From contig BOKO01000002.1 in NCBI GenBank assembly GCA_016861025.1, forward strand, positions 485,990 to 549,989: a stretch of 64,000 nucleotides of DNA, given 5' to 3'. Positions 25,573 to 33,749 of the stretch are shown one piece after another; within the stretch, counting starts at the first letter, position 1, and every line of letters begins with the position of its first letter. The translations under genes were made by a program, and so were the position numbers. Under the pieces are notes generated by a model. That model did no database searches, was not told where the DNA came from, and saw only the letters and a list, made by a program, of their open reading frames with translations. Origin of the DNA: Chloroflexota bacterium (lineage in GTDB: Bacteria > Chloroflexota > Anaerolineae > Caldilineales > Caldilineaceae).

Positions 25573-25791
25573 ATGAACGGAATTGTTACACAAACCAGGC
25601 TCACCTGTCCACAGTGTGGTTTCAGCCAGATATTGGAAATTCCAAAGGATACTTGACTGGTTTTCCACAAGTGCACCGGTTGCGGCGCCATGCTTCGTCC
25701 TTTGCCAGGTGATTGTTGTGTCTTCTGCTCCTACGCCGAACAGCATTGCATTGCCAGACAGCTCGAATCGCTTTCTGCCGACAGGTCTTGA
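25573..25791 (+). CDS. GDCCVxC-family small protein, probable selenoprotein (in-frame TGA at 25654)
   Basis: 72 residues if the TGA at 25654-25656 is read as selenocysteine; otherwise a 27-codon stub. Before the TGA the frame gives TRLTCPQCGFSQILEIPKDT; after it LVFHKCTGCGAMLRPLPGDCCVFCSYAEQHC up to a TGA stop at 25789. I recognise the family from the GDCCVFCSY motif and the zinc-ribbon cysteines. In relatives as I recall them, the residue at the TGA is cysteine (PTDACQ-F-YEC), and spacing to the next Cys (five residues) is the same here. NCBI names the family as (seleno)protein. The gene lies 17 bp after the polyferredoxin, within the molybdoenzyme operon. Confidence 0.75.
25657..25679 (+). 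promoter_or_regulatory. Candidate SECIS-like stem-loop right after the in-frame TGA
   Basis: CTGGT (25657-25661) can pair with ACCGG (25675-25679, one G-U pair), closing a 13-nt loop that contains a GU. Bacterial SECIS elements start directly after the UGA in this way. The stem is short, so this is a weak candidate needing folding and comparison. Confidence 0.4.
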
Positions 25792-25908
25792 TGAGGATCT
25801 CGGATCGAAACTGCTCCACAATCAGATACTCAGATACAATAGGCATTTTAATTTGTCCGGGCGCACAGCGCAGCGGCTAACAAGGCGGCAATAGTATCAG
25901 GAACGCTC

Positions 25909-26571
25909 ATGATCGATGCAAGCTGGACGCCGCTGCGCTTATCGCTTCAGGTGACGATTACCGCCACGCTGCTGGTGCTGGCGACGGGTGTGCCGTTGGC
26001 GTGGCTGTTGGCGCGCAAGCGTTTTCCGGGGCGCGAAGCGCTCGGCGCTGCGGCAATGTTGCCGCTGGTCCTGCCGCCGACAGTGTTGGGCTACTATTTG
26101 TTGGTGCTGCTTGGCGCACAGAGTCCGTTTGGGCGCTGGCTGGCGGAGATCGGCTTTCCACTCGTCTTCACCTGGCGCGGAGCAGTGATTGCCGCCGCTA
26201 TCGCCGCTTTTCCGCTGATGGTGGAGAGCGCACGCACCGGTTTCGAGAGCGTAGATCCTCGATTGGAGGGGGTGGCGCGCACGCTTGGGCGCTCGGAATT
26301 TGCCATCTTCTGGCGCGTGACGCTGCCGTTGGCATGGCGTAGCATCGTGGCGGGTGCAGCGCTCACCTTTGCGCGGGCGCTGGGTGATTTCGGCGCCACA
26401 TTGATGGTGGCTGGCAACATTCCCGGTCGCACACAGACGATGTCGCTCTACATCTACGACCTGGTGCAGGCAAACCGGCAGGGTGAGGCGAATCAGATGG
26501 TGCTATTGATCACCGTGTTAGCCGTTGCCTTGCTGGTCATCGCTCGCCGCCTCAACCGGCGCGTCGTGTAA
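25909..26571 (+). CDS. modB: Molybdate ABC transporter permease ModB
   Basis: 220 aa, the normal ModB length, with about five membrane segments (about 10-30, 45-70, 85-105, 140-160, 190-212). The EAA-type loop ARTLGRSEFAIFWRVTLPLAWRSIVAG docks with the ATPase. The segment FARALGDFGATLMVAGNIPGRTQTMSLYIY is characteristic of ModB rather than sulfate or phosphate permeases. It is followed 5 bp later by modC. No ModA binding protein lies in the window, so the import complex needs one from elsewhere. Its place in the molybdoenzyme locus fits supplying Mo. Confidence 0.9.
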   Translation: MIDASWTPLRLSLQVTITATLLVLATGVPLAWLLARKRFPGREALGAAAMLPLVLPPTVLGYYLLVLLGAQSPFGRWLAEIGFPLVFTWRGAVIAAAIAAFPLMVESARTGFESVDPRLEGVARTLGRSEFAIFWRVTLPLAWRSIVAGAALTFARALGDFGATLMVAGNIPGRTQTMSLYIYDLVQANRQGEANQMVLLITVLAVALLVIARRLNRRVV

Positions 26572-26576
26572 CCACA

Positions 26577-27677
26577 ATGTTATCGATCTGGCTTCACAAA
26601 CAGCTCTCTACATTTGATCTGTCGTTCGAACTCAATGTTCCGCCCGGCGTAACTGCACTCTTTGGCCCTTCGGGCGCGGGCAAGAGCATGACGCTTGCCT
26701 GCATCGCCGGGCTGGCAAAACCCGATGCAGGTCACATTGCACTCAATGGGTTCACTTTCTTCGACAGCCATGCACGGATCAACCTCCCGCCGCAGCGCCG
26801 CCGCATCGGCTATGTAATGCAGGATTACTTGCTCTTTCCTCATCTGACTGTAGGCGAGAATGTCGCATTTGGTTTGCAGGGGCTGAGCCGCGCTCAACGG
26901 CGGAAGACGGTTGAGGACATGCTAGAGCGAGTCGGTCTGGCTGGCTATGAAGCGCGGCGCCCACAGGCGCTGAGCGGTGGTCAACAACAACGTGTGGCGT
27001 TGGCGCGAGCGCTGGTCATCCAGCCGCGCGCGCTGTTGCTGGATGAACCTTTCTCGGCGCTCGACGCACCGACACGCGCCCTGCTGCGTCATGATCTGCT
27101 CAGCCTGCAGCGCAGCCTGAACCTGCCCGTCATTTTCATCACGCATGACTTTGGCGAGGCGTATCTTCTAGCGGATCAGTTAGCCGTGTTGGCCGAAGGA
27201 AAGTTGCTGCAGTGCGGAGCGCCAGCCGAAGTCGTCGCCCGTCCGGTCAACCAAACTGTCGCCCGACTCACCGGCAGTCGCAATTTCCTGGATGGGCAGG
27301 TGATTGCGCGTCAAGACGGTCACCTGATCGTGCGTGTGGGGGACGTTCTGTTGCAGGCGCCAGATGCTTCAGCGCGACAGCCAGGTGACAGCGTCACGCT
27401 TGCGATTCGTTCTGAACGCATCATGTTGCTGCGCAAAGATGCTCAATCGTCACAACGCCACAACACCGTGCACGGCGCCATCGTGGACGAGATGAGCGAC
27501 GGTTTTACCTGCACGCTCTTCCTGCGCACCGATGACGGTCAGCGTCTGCGCCCTGACATTGACTCCACCTATGATCTGGAGATTGTCGTGCCCGTCTACA
27601 TCTATGAACGCCTGCATATTGCAGAAGATCGCCGTTGGACGGTGATTCTGCCGCAGGAGGCGATTCAAGTGTTATAA
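26577..27677 (+). CDS. modC: Molybdate ABC transporter ATP-binding protein ModC
   Basis: 366 aa. Walker A LFGPSGAGKSMT (about 30-41), signature ALSGGQQQRVALARAL (about 130-145), Walker B ALLLDEPFSALD, and the switch histidine in FITHD. The C-terminal part (about 275-360) is a TOBE/MOP domain, which binds molybdate or tungstate in ModC proteins and can tune transport. It is encoded 5 bp after modB and closes the operon. Confidence 0.9.
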   Translation: MLSIWLHKQLSTFDLSFELNVPPGVTALFGPSGAGKSMTLACIAGLAKPDAGHIALNGFTFFDSHARINLPPQRRRIGYVMQDYLLFPHLTVGENVAFGLQGLSRAQRRKTVEDMLERVGLAGYEARRPQALSGGQQQRVALARALVIQPRALLLDEPFSALDAPTRALLRHDLLSLQRSLNLPVIFITHDFGEAYLLADQLAVLAEGKLLQCGAPAEVVARPVNQTVARLTGSRNFLDGQVIARQDGHLIVRVGDVLLQAPDASARQPGDSVTLAIRSERIMLLRKDAQSSQRHNTVHGAIVDEMSDGFTCTLFLRTDDGQRLRPDIDSTYDLEIVVPVYIYERLHIAEDRRWTVILPQEAIQVL

Positions 27678-27799
27678 ACCCTATGATGAATGGCGCATGC
27701 ACGTCTGAGGTTTTTGATGTTTTGATGAGTGTGTAGGCATCGTTATCTGGAAATTTGATGTTTTTTCGCTCGTTAATAGTGCTATTATCGCTCAAATGA

Positions 27800-27829
27800 T
27801 TGACATTGACTGTTTTTTGGGCGTATTCT
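27800..27829 (+). promoter_or_regulatory. Sigma-70-like promoter for the DeoR-PIG-L fusion gene
   Basis: TTGACA (27800-27805), 18-bp spacer, TATTCT (27824-27829), 34 bp before the chosen start codon. The surrounding intergenic DNA is AT-richer than neighbours, which supports a promoter here. Confidence 0.5.
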
Positions 27830-27863
27830 GGTCTGTGTCCACTCACTCTTGTTTCATTCAATC

Positions 27864-28817
27864 ATGACAGATCTTTCGATGGCCGTCTTGCAGCGGCAAG
27901 AACAAATCGCAGACTGGATCGACCTCAACCGCCGCGTCACGATCACGGATGTGTGTCGTTACTTTTCAATCAGCGTGGCGACGGCGCGACGCGATCTACA
28001 GGCGTTGAGCGAACAGGGACGCATCAAGCGTGTGCATGGCGGCGCCGTGAGCGTTCAATCAGCAATCGAGCAACCGCAAATCGTCAACCGGATGTTCGAT
28101 ACGGCGGGACAGGCGGAAGGCAACGGGCCAAACGGCGCCCGCCGCTCGATCCTGGTCTTTGCGCCGCACTTCGATGATGAAGCCATCGGCTGTGGCGGCG
28201 CAATTGCCCGCCACACCGCCAAAGGCGACCGCGTGGTGGTGGTCTTCATGAGCCGGGGCGACAGTGGCAGCACCGTGCCGGGTCACGAGATGGACCCCAA
28301 GACCTCGGAGCGCACGCTCAAAGCCGAAGCGGAGAAAGCAGGGCAGGTGCTTGGCATCGTGCGGCAGGTCTATCTCGATCTTGACGATGGCTTCATGGGG
28401 TGGACGCCCGACCTGCTGCGCGAGTTCGTGCGGCTGATCAACCGCTATCGGCCATCGATCGTCTACGCACCGCACGCTGACGAGAGCCACTCCGACCATC
28501 GCGTGGCGTCGCAGCTGGTCAGCGATGCGGTGCCGCGTGCAGGCTGGGGCGCCTTCCCCACGCTGGCAGATCGAGCGTGGGCGGTCGAAGAGGTGCGCTA
28601 TTACGAGATGTGGACGCCGATCCAGCGTCCGAATCTTTATCTTGACATCACGCCGTATGTCGAAACCAAGCTGGCGGCGATCCGGCAATATGCCAGCCAG
28701 CTGGTGATGGTTCCCTACGATGACGGCAGTTTGGGGTTGAATCGGTTTCGCGGCGCAACGACGGCGCGTTTTCAATATGCCGAGGCGTTTATTCAATGGG
28801 CGGTGACGACGCGCTAA
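27864..28817 (+). CDS. DeoR-type HTH fused to a PIG-L/LmbE deacetylase
   Basis: 317 aa from ATG 27864 (a TTG 15 nt upstream is in frame). Residues about 5-65 form a DeoR-family winged helix: RQEQIADWIDLNRRVTITDVCRYFSISVATARRDLQALSEQGRIKRVHGGAV. From about residue 90 comes a PIG-L deacetylase: VFAPHFDDEAIGCGGAIARH (metal-binding, variant of HPDDE) and later PHADESHSDHRVAS. PIG-L enzymes remove acetyl from N-acetylglucosaminyl compounds. DeoR regulators normally carry a sugar-phosphate-sensing domain, here replaced by the enzyme. It precedes a sugar importer and the nag genes, consistent with a regulator-enzyme for amino-sugar use. Confidence 0.85.
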   Translation: MTDLSMAVLQRQEQIADWIDLNRRVTITDVCRYFSISVATARRDLQALSEQGRIKRVHGGAVSVQSAIEQPQIVNRMFDTAGQAEGNGPNGARRSILVFAPHFDDEAIGCGGAIARHTAKGDRVVVVFMSRGDSGSTVPGHEMDPKTSERTLKAEAEKAGQVLGIVRQVYLDLDDGFMGWTPDLLREFVRLINRYRPSIVYAPHADESHSDHRVASQLVSDAVPRAGWGAFPTLADRAWAVEEVRYYEMWTPIQRPNLYLDITPYVETKLAAIRQYASQLVMVPYDDGSLGLNRFRGATTARFQYAEAFIQWAVTTR

Positions 28818-28974
28818 AGATGCTCGTTGGTTGATTTGGCTCCCCGCTTCTGACGACTTTGATCAAACCACCGGCAACCAGCTTTGGTTGACAAGAAGTG
28901 TCCACCTTGTGGACGCCTGGTTCGTTATTGTCTTTTTTGTTCGACCTGTTCACTACTTAACGGAGGAATTGACT

Positions 28975-30498
28975 ATGCTTCATCCTGCTGCTTCATTTCA
29001 CCTGACCCGCCGTGGCTTTTTGCGTCTGGCCGGTATGACGGCCGGCGCGGCGGCGTTGGTCGCATGCACCGGGCAACTGCCTGTCGCACCGGCGGCTGCG
29101 CCCGCCACAACCGGGCCGCTCTTTGCCGGCGCCGACTTCATCAACAACAAGGAACAGTGGAGCCGCCTGCCCGCCGACCACGTCCCCGGCACACCGGTCA
29201 CACAGGCGCAGTGGTACGAAATCCTGGGCGAGCCTCCGGCTGAGCCGATCTCGATGGTTGGTTTCAAGGGCGGTTTTGGCGACGCCTACGCCGACCTGAT
29301 CATCGAGCTGATGAAGAAGGAACATCCTGGCGTCCAGGTGGAAAAGGACTTCGACCCGACGATCTGGGACAAAATTCAGCCGCGCCTGGTTGCGGGCGAC
29401 ATTCCCGACTGGATGTTCTATGCGCTGGGTGCGTGGGGCGGCGACTGGAAGAAGGCGGTGGAGGAACATCTGGTGGCGCCAGGCGACTTCCTGCTCGACG
29501 TCGAGGCGTATGGCTTCAACGGCGAGACCGTCGGCAACATCATGTTCCCGGGTGCGCTGGCTGCGGCGAACAGCGGTCTTAACGACCACACCTGGACTTT
29601 CCCGCAGACGCAGTTCGCCTACGGCATCTTCTACAACGCCGACCTCTTCGAGCAGAACGGCTGGCCCCGCCCCGACAGCCTGACCTGGGAAGAGTTCATG
29701 GATCTGCAGGCGGAGATCGCCAAGGTCATTCCGCCGTGGACCTATGCCGGCCAGTACCCTGGCTACTTCATGATGATGGGATCGGGCTTGCTGTGGAAGG
29801 CGGTCGGCGTTGAGGGCTACTGCGCCATGAACAACCTGGAGCCTGGCGCCTTCCAGAACGAGAAGTTCATTTGGGGCATCAAGGAATTGCAGAAGATTTT
29901 CGCCAACGGCTGGATTTACCCCGGCTCCGAGGCGATGTCGCACACCGAGTCGCAACAGATGTTCGTGGACGGCAAGGTTGCGATGATTCCTAACGGCACG
30001 TGGCTGGAAAGCGAACAGGCTTCGACCACGCCGGAAGGCTTCCGCATGAAGTTCTGCAGTGCGCCGGCGCCGAAGGATTCGACAGTCTTCCCCTACGCGC
30101 TGGAAGTGGCGCTGGGCGGCTCCGACATGCAGATCGGCAACGGCAAGAACCCGCTGTGGGGCATGGAGCTGATGCGCCTGTTCTACTCCGCCGACAACGC
30201 CCGTCTCTGGGCCGAGGAGATCGCATCGCCGCTGCCGATCAAGGACGCCATGATGGGCGCCACGCCGAGCGACGGGTTGGCCTCCGTCGTCGAGGCGATC
30301 AATCGCGCCGAGGGTCACTACGTCCAGTCGTACTGGGGTTCGTACCCGCTGCTGGGCAAGACCTGGGGCGATTCGATGGGCGACCTGCTGTGGGGTAAAC
30401 TCAGCGCCGAGGAGATGGCTGCCAATCTGGAGCGCGCCGCCGAAGAGACGCGCAACGACGACACCATCACCAAGCGCACCTACGAGTGTAAGGCGTAA
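28975..30498 (+). CDS. Carbohydrate ABC importer, TAT-lipoprotein solute-binding protein
   Basis: 507 aa from the ATG at 28975 with GGAGG upstream; a longer frame from 28831 lacks signal logic. The N-terminus LTRRGFLRLAGMTAGAAALVACTG combines a twin-arginine motif with a lipobox (LVAC), so it is probably exported folded and lipid-anchored. The remainder is an extracellular solute-binding family 1 fold (for example YAFGIFYN-type block QFAYGIFYNADLFEQNGWPRPDSLTWEEFMDLQ and VDGKVAMIPNGTWLESEQ). It captures an oligo- or amino-sugar for the two permeases downstream. No ATPase gene is in the cluster; a shared MsmK/UgpC-type ATPase is likely elsewhere. Confidence 0.88.
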   Translation: MLHPAASFHLTRRGFLRLAGMTAGAAALVACTGQLPVAPAAAPATTGPLFAGADFINNKEQWSRLPADHVPGTPVTQAQWYEILGEPPAEPISMVGFKGGFGDAYADLIIELMKKEHPGVQVEKDFDPTIWDKIQPRLVAGDIPDWMFYALGAWGGDWKKAVEEHLVAPGDFLLDVEAYGFNGETVGNIMFPGALAAANSGLNDHTWTFPQTQFAYGIFYNADLFEQNGWPRPDSLTWEEFMDLQAEIAKVIPPWTYAGQYPGYFMMMGSGLLWKAVGVEGYCAMNNLEPGAFQNEKFIWGIKELQKIFANGWIYPGSEAMSHTESQQMFVDGKVAMIPNGTWLESEQASTTPEGFRMKFCSAPAPKDSTVFPYALEVALGGSDMQIGNGKNPLWGMELMRLFYSADNARLWAEEIASPLPIKDAMMGATPSDGLASVVEAINRAEGHYVQSYWGSYPLLGKTWGDSMGDLLWGKLSAEEMAANLERAAEETRNDDTITKRTYECKA

Positions 30499-30507
30499 CG
30501 AGCGAAT

Positions 30508-30635
30508 CGTGTTGCGTGGTGCGTGTTGCGTGCTACGTGTTGCGTGCTACGTGTCGCATAGTGATCTTCATGCGCAGCACAGCCCACTGTTCAGCAAGAC
30601 ACGAAACACGCACCACGCACCACGAAACACGTCCC
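30508..30635. repeat. Inverted array hairpin, GTGTTGC family, copy 2
   Basis: The left arm (30508-30559) is units of GTGTTGCGTG/GTGCTACGTG type. The right arm (30599-30635) is CACGAAACACGCACCACG-type units. It is related to 4587-4697 and lies between the binding protein and permease genes of one operon. Confidence 0.8.
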
Positions 30636-30651
30636 ATTTTAGGAGCCAACC

Positions 30652-31569
30652 ATGCTGCGTCGTGAACAGTGGAAGTTGATCATCCCCTTCCTGGCGCCGG
30701 GGCTGTTGATCTATACAGTCTTCAGCGTCTATCCGTCGCTGCGCGGCATCTACATCAGCTTCTTCCGCTGGTCAGGGCTGACGAGCAACATGACCTTCAT
30801 CGGCATGGACAACTTTGCACGGCTCTGGCGCGAACTCAGCGACCCGGCGGATTTCTACAATGTGCGGCTCTATCTCTCGCACAATGCGTTCCTGGTGATC
30901 TTCTCGCTGGCGACGGTCTTTTTGGGTCTGGTGGCGGCGGCGCTGATCGCCGAGAAGCCGCGCGGCTACAAGGCGTTCCGCGTCACCTTCTTCTTTCCCA
31001 ATGTGCTGGCGCTGCCCGCCATTGCCGTGCTCTGGAGCATGACGCTCAACCCCAGCTTTGGGCTGGTCAACAACGCGTTGCGCAGCGTCGGGCTGGAGCA
31101 GTTCGCCCTGCCCTGGCTCAGCCTGCAGTACGAGATGCCCTTCTTCAAGCTGGGGTTGTACACCGTCGGCTTCATCGGCATCTGGGGCGGCATCGGCTGG
31201 TTCATGATCCTGTTTCTGGCTGCGATCCAGAATGTGCCCGCCGAATACACCGAGGCGGCGACCGTCGATGGCGCGTCCAAGCTGCGCATCTTCTGGGTGA
31301 TCACGTTGCCGCTGATCTGGGAGACGCTGCGCACCGTGCTCGTCTTTGTGACGATCGGCATGTTGAGCGGCTTTGCGCTGCCCTACGTGCTCTTCGAGCG
31401 CATGCCGCAAAAGCACGCCGACCTGATCCTGAGCTACTACTATTTCGTGGCGTTCCGTGAGCGCAACTGGGGCTACGCCGCCGCCATCGTCGTTGGCATC
31501 TTCGTTGTCACCTTCATCGCGTCGGCGCTGGCGTACCGTTTCCTGGATCGGGATTCGGTGCAGTATTAG
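30652..31569 (+). CDS. Carbohydrate ABC transporter permease, MalF/UgpA type
   Basis: 305 aa with six predicted membrane segments (about 10-32, 75-105, 110-132, 165-190, 215-240, 270-295). The EAA loop is EYTEAATVDGASKLRIFWVITLPL. It pairs with the MalG-type permease downstream to form the channel of the sugar importer. AGGAG lies before the ATG, just outside the upstream hairpin repeat. Confidence 0.9.
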   Translation: MLRREQWKLIIPFLAPGLLIYTVFSVYPSLRGIYISFFRWSGLTSNMTFIGMDNFARLWRELSDPADFYNVRLYLSHNAFLVIFSLATVFLGLVAAALIAEKPRGYKAFRVTFFFPNVLALPAIAVLWSMTLNPSFGLVNNALRSVGLEQFALPWLSLQYEMPFFKLGLYTVGFIGIWGGIGWFMILFLAAIQNVPAEYTEAATVDGASKLRIFWVITLPLIWETLRTVLVFVTIGMLSGFALPYVLFERMPQKHADLILSYYYFVAFRERNWGYAAAIVVGIFVVTFIASALAYRFLDRDSVQY

Positions 31570-31593
31570 CGAGGGGCGAGGGGCGAGGGGCGA
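31569..31593 (+). repeat. Short tandem GAGGGGC repeat between the permease genes
   Basis: Three consecutive GCGAGGG-type units start at the stop codon of the MalF-type permease. A degenerate relative occurs after 59902. No matching opposite arm is present, so it may be a half element of the inverted-array type. Confidence 0.5.
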
Positions 31594-31639
31594 AAATCGA
31601 CGATATTCGGTGCAACTGTAATCAATCGAGACAAGACCT

Positions 31640-32554
31640 ATGATGAACACCACAACTGCTACGACTGAAACTACCTCCACCAACCGGCCCGTCAGCCGCA
31701 AAGCCGGCTTTGCCTGGTCTACGCTGCCCGCGCGGCTGGGCTGGTGGCTGGCGCAGGCGTTGCTGTGGCTGTTCATGATCACGGTCGTCTTTCCGATGGT
31801 CTGGACGGTCTTTAGCTCGCTCAAGAGCAGCCCAGAACTCTTCAACTCACCGTGGGGATTGCCCGCCGTGCCGCAGTGGCAGAACTATGTCAATGCGTGG
31901 ACAAAGATGAACGCCGGCACCTATCTCTTCAACAGCGTGCTCGTCAGCGCCTTCGCCCTCACCAGCGTGATGATGACGGGCGCGCTGGCTGCCTATGTGT
32001 TGGCGCGCTACTCTTTCCCCGGCAACCGCGTCATCTACTTCTACTTCATTGCCGGCATGATGATCCCCGGCTTTCTCGCCTACATCCCGGCGTGGTTCCT
32101 GCACCAGTCGCTCGGTCTGCTCGACACGCGCACCGGGCTGGTGATCCAATACACGGCGTTCTTTTTGCCCTTCACCGTCTTCTTCTTGCAATCATTCTTC
32201 CGCACCCTGCCGCGCGAGTTGGAGGAAGCCGCTATCGTCGATGGCGCCTCGCTCTACACGGTTTTCTGGCGCGTCATGCTGCCGCTTTCCAAGAGCGGGT
32301 TGCTGACGATCGCCGTCTTCAACTTCCTGAGCGTCTGGAACGAGTTCATGTGGGCGTTGATCACCCTCTCGCGCGACGAGATCAAGACGCTGCCGCTGGG
32401 CATGGCGAATCTGCAGCAGAACGCCAAGTACGCCACCGACTGGGGCGCCATGTTCGCCGGCTTCGTGATTATGCTCATCCCGACCTTCGTCATCTACGCC
32501 ATCTTCCAAAATCGCCTGACCGAGGGCATCACCATCGGCGCCATCAAGGGATGA
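31640..32554 (+). CDS. Carbohydrate ABC transporter permease, MalG type
   Basis: 304 aa with a Thr-rich cytoplasmic N-terminus (about 1-20), then six membrane segments. EAA loop: ELEEAAIVDGASLYTVFWRVMLPL. The C-terminal tail LTEGITIGAIKG is typical of MalG-type permeases. It is the second half of the importer channel. It is an intact counterpart of the MalG remnant at 10302, but the two C-termini differ, so the remnant comes from another transporter. Confidence 0.9.
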   Translation: MMNTTTATTETTSTNRPVSRKAGFAWSTLPARLGWWLAQALLWLFMITVVFPMVWTVFSSLKSSPELFNSPWGLPAVPQWQNYVNAWTKMNAGTYLFNSVLVSAFALTSVMMTGALAAYVLARYSFPGNRVIYFYFIAGMMIPGFLAYIPAWFLHQSLGLLDTRTGLVIQYTAFFLPFTVFFLQSFFRTLPRELEEAAIVDGASLYTVFWRVMLPLSKSGLLTIAVFNFLSVWNEFMWALITLSRDEIKTLPLGMANLQQNAKYATDWGAMFAGFVIMLIPTFVIYAIFQNRLTEGITIGAIKG

Positions 32555-32569
32555 GGCAGGAGGCGAGGC

Positions 32570-33592
32570 ATGGTTTCCTTTGCACCCGAACAGCAACGCC
32601 CCCGCCAGATCGAGCAGGCGCCGCGGACGCTGGCGTTCTCAGAACAAGCTGATTTTGCGACATGGCAACGGCTCGTCGCGGCGCAGTTGCAGAGCATGGT
32701 CGGCGTCATTCCCGGTCACGATCCGCTCAACCTGCGCATCGAGTACACCCGTGACACGCCGACTTATCACGAGACACGCTTCATCTTCACCGCCGAAGCC
32801 GACGCCGACGTGCCCGCGCACCTGCTGATCCCGACGCACGGCCAGCCGCCTTACCCGGTGATGATCTGTTTGCAGGGCCACACGAGCGGGATGCACATTT
32901 CATTGGGGCGGGCGCGCTATCCCGGTGACGAAGCCAGCATTGCCGAAGACCGCGACTATGCGCTCCAGGCGGTGCGCCAGGGCTACGCCGCGCTGGTGAT
33001 CGAGCAGCGCGCCTTTGGCGAACGCCGCGACCGCCGCCCCGACAGCGTGCGGCATGTCGTCGATCGCCCGTGCCACTTCACCACATTGACCGCGCTGCTG
33101 CTGGGCAGGACGCTGCTGGGCGAGCGCGTCTTCGATGTCTCGCGCGCCATCGACGCCCTGGCCGCCTTTCCCGACCTCGACCTGCAGCGCATCGGCTGTG
33201 TCGGCGACTCCACCGGCGGCACGATCGCCTATTTCGCCGCCGCGCTGGATGCGCGCATCACCGTGACGATGCCCGCCGCCTATGTCTGTGCGGTGCGCCA
33301 CGCGCTGGGCGCCATCGACCATTGCGAGGATCATTATCTGCCCGGTTTTCTCAACTACTTTGACATCGGCGACATTGCCGGGCTGATCGCCCCGCGCGGG
33401 CTGGTCGTCGTCACCGGGCGCGACGACCCCAGTTTTCCGCTGGCGGGCGTCGAGGAAGCCTTCGCCACCATTCAGCGCATCTACGCCGCGGCGGGCGCAC
33501 CGCAACGCGCCCGCCTGGTGGTGGGCGACGGCGGCCATCGCTTTTTCGCCGATCTGGCCTGGCCCGTTTTTCATGAAGTTGCAGGCTGGTGA
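32570..33592 (+). CDS. Alpha/beta hydrolase, acetyl-esterase-like
   Basis: 340 aa. After an N-terminal helical region the alpha/beta core starts at VPAHLLIPTHGQPPYPVMICLQGHTSGMH (oxyanion region). The nucleophile elbow is CVGDSTGGTIAYF, with serine in GDSTGG. The acid is probably in VVTGRDDPSFPL and the histidine in GDGGHRFF. It resembles dienelactone-hydrolase/acetyl-xylan-esterase-like proteins found with glycoside operons. With no signal peptide it would act in the cytoplasm, perhaps removing acyl groups from imported sugars; the substrate is inferred from context only. Confidence 0.78.
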   Translation: MVSFAPEQQRPRQIEQAPRTLAFSEQADFATWQRLVAAQLQSMVGVIPGHDPLNLRIEYTRDTPTYHETRFIFTAEADADVPAHLLIPTHGQPPYPVMICLQGHTSGMHISLGRARYPGDEASIAEDRDYALQAVRQGYAALVIEQRAFGERRDRRPDSVRHVVDRPCHFTTLTALLLGRTLLGERVFDVSRAIDALAAFPDLDLQRIGCVGDSTGGTIAYFAAALDARITVTMPAAYVCAVRHALGAIDHCEDHYLPGFLNYFDIGDIAGLIAPRGLVVVTGRDDPSFPLAGVEEAFATIQRIYAAAGAPQRARLVVGDGGHRFFADLAWPVFHEVAGW

Positions 33593-33650
33593 AACCCTTC
33601 CCGGAAGCTGCGAGCTTCCGGGAAGGTGCGAGCTTCCGGGAAGGTTTTCA
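33591..33650. repeat. Palindromic CTTCCCGGAAGC element with extra half copy
   Basis: Perfect 14-bp arms lie at 33596-33609 and 33613-33626 around a GCG loop. A second copy of the right arm follows directly (33631-33644). The 31-nt core is identical to the one at 38573-38603. Flanking GAAAC/GTTTTC extends the pairing to the distal copy. It begins right at the stop of the hydrolase gene. Confidence 0.85.
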
Positions 33651-33749
33651 TGTAACAACACCGAAGTGATCACAACAGCGGCTATCGGCGTCGCGCCCCT
33701 CGCAACTCGCCCCACGCCCCTGTTTTTCGCACGCTGGAAGGAGTGTTTT

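Noticed and set aside
25583..25894. A 103-codon frame over the GDCCVxC gene
   Set aside because: It is out of frame with the zinc-ribbon and GDCCVFCSY sequence and has no similarity of its own.
28993..30318. A 441-codon open frame antisense to the sugar-binding protein
   Set aside because: No recognisable domain, and the opposite strand encodes a clear binding protein. Long antisense frames are expected from the GC-rich codon use; those at 38629-39972 and 58652-59947 are the same artefact.
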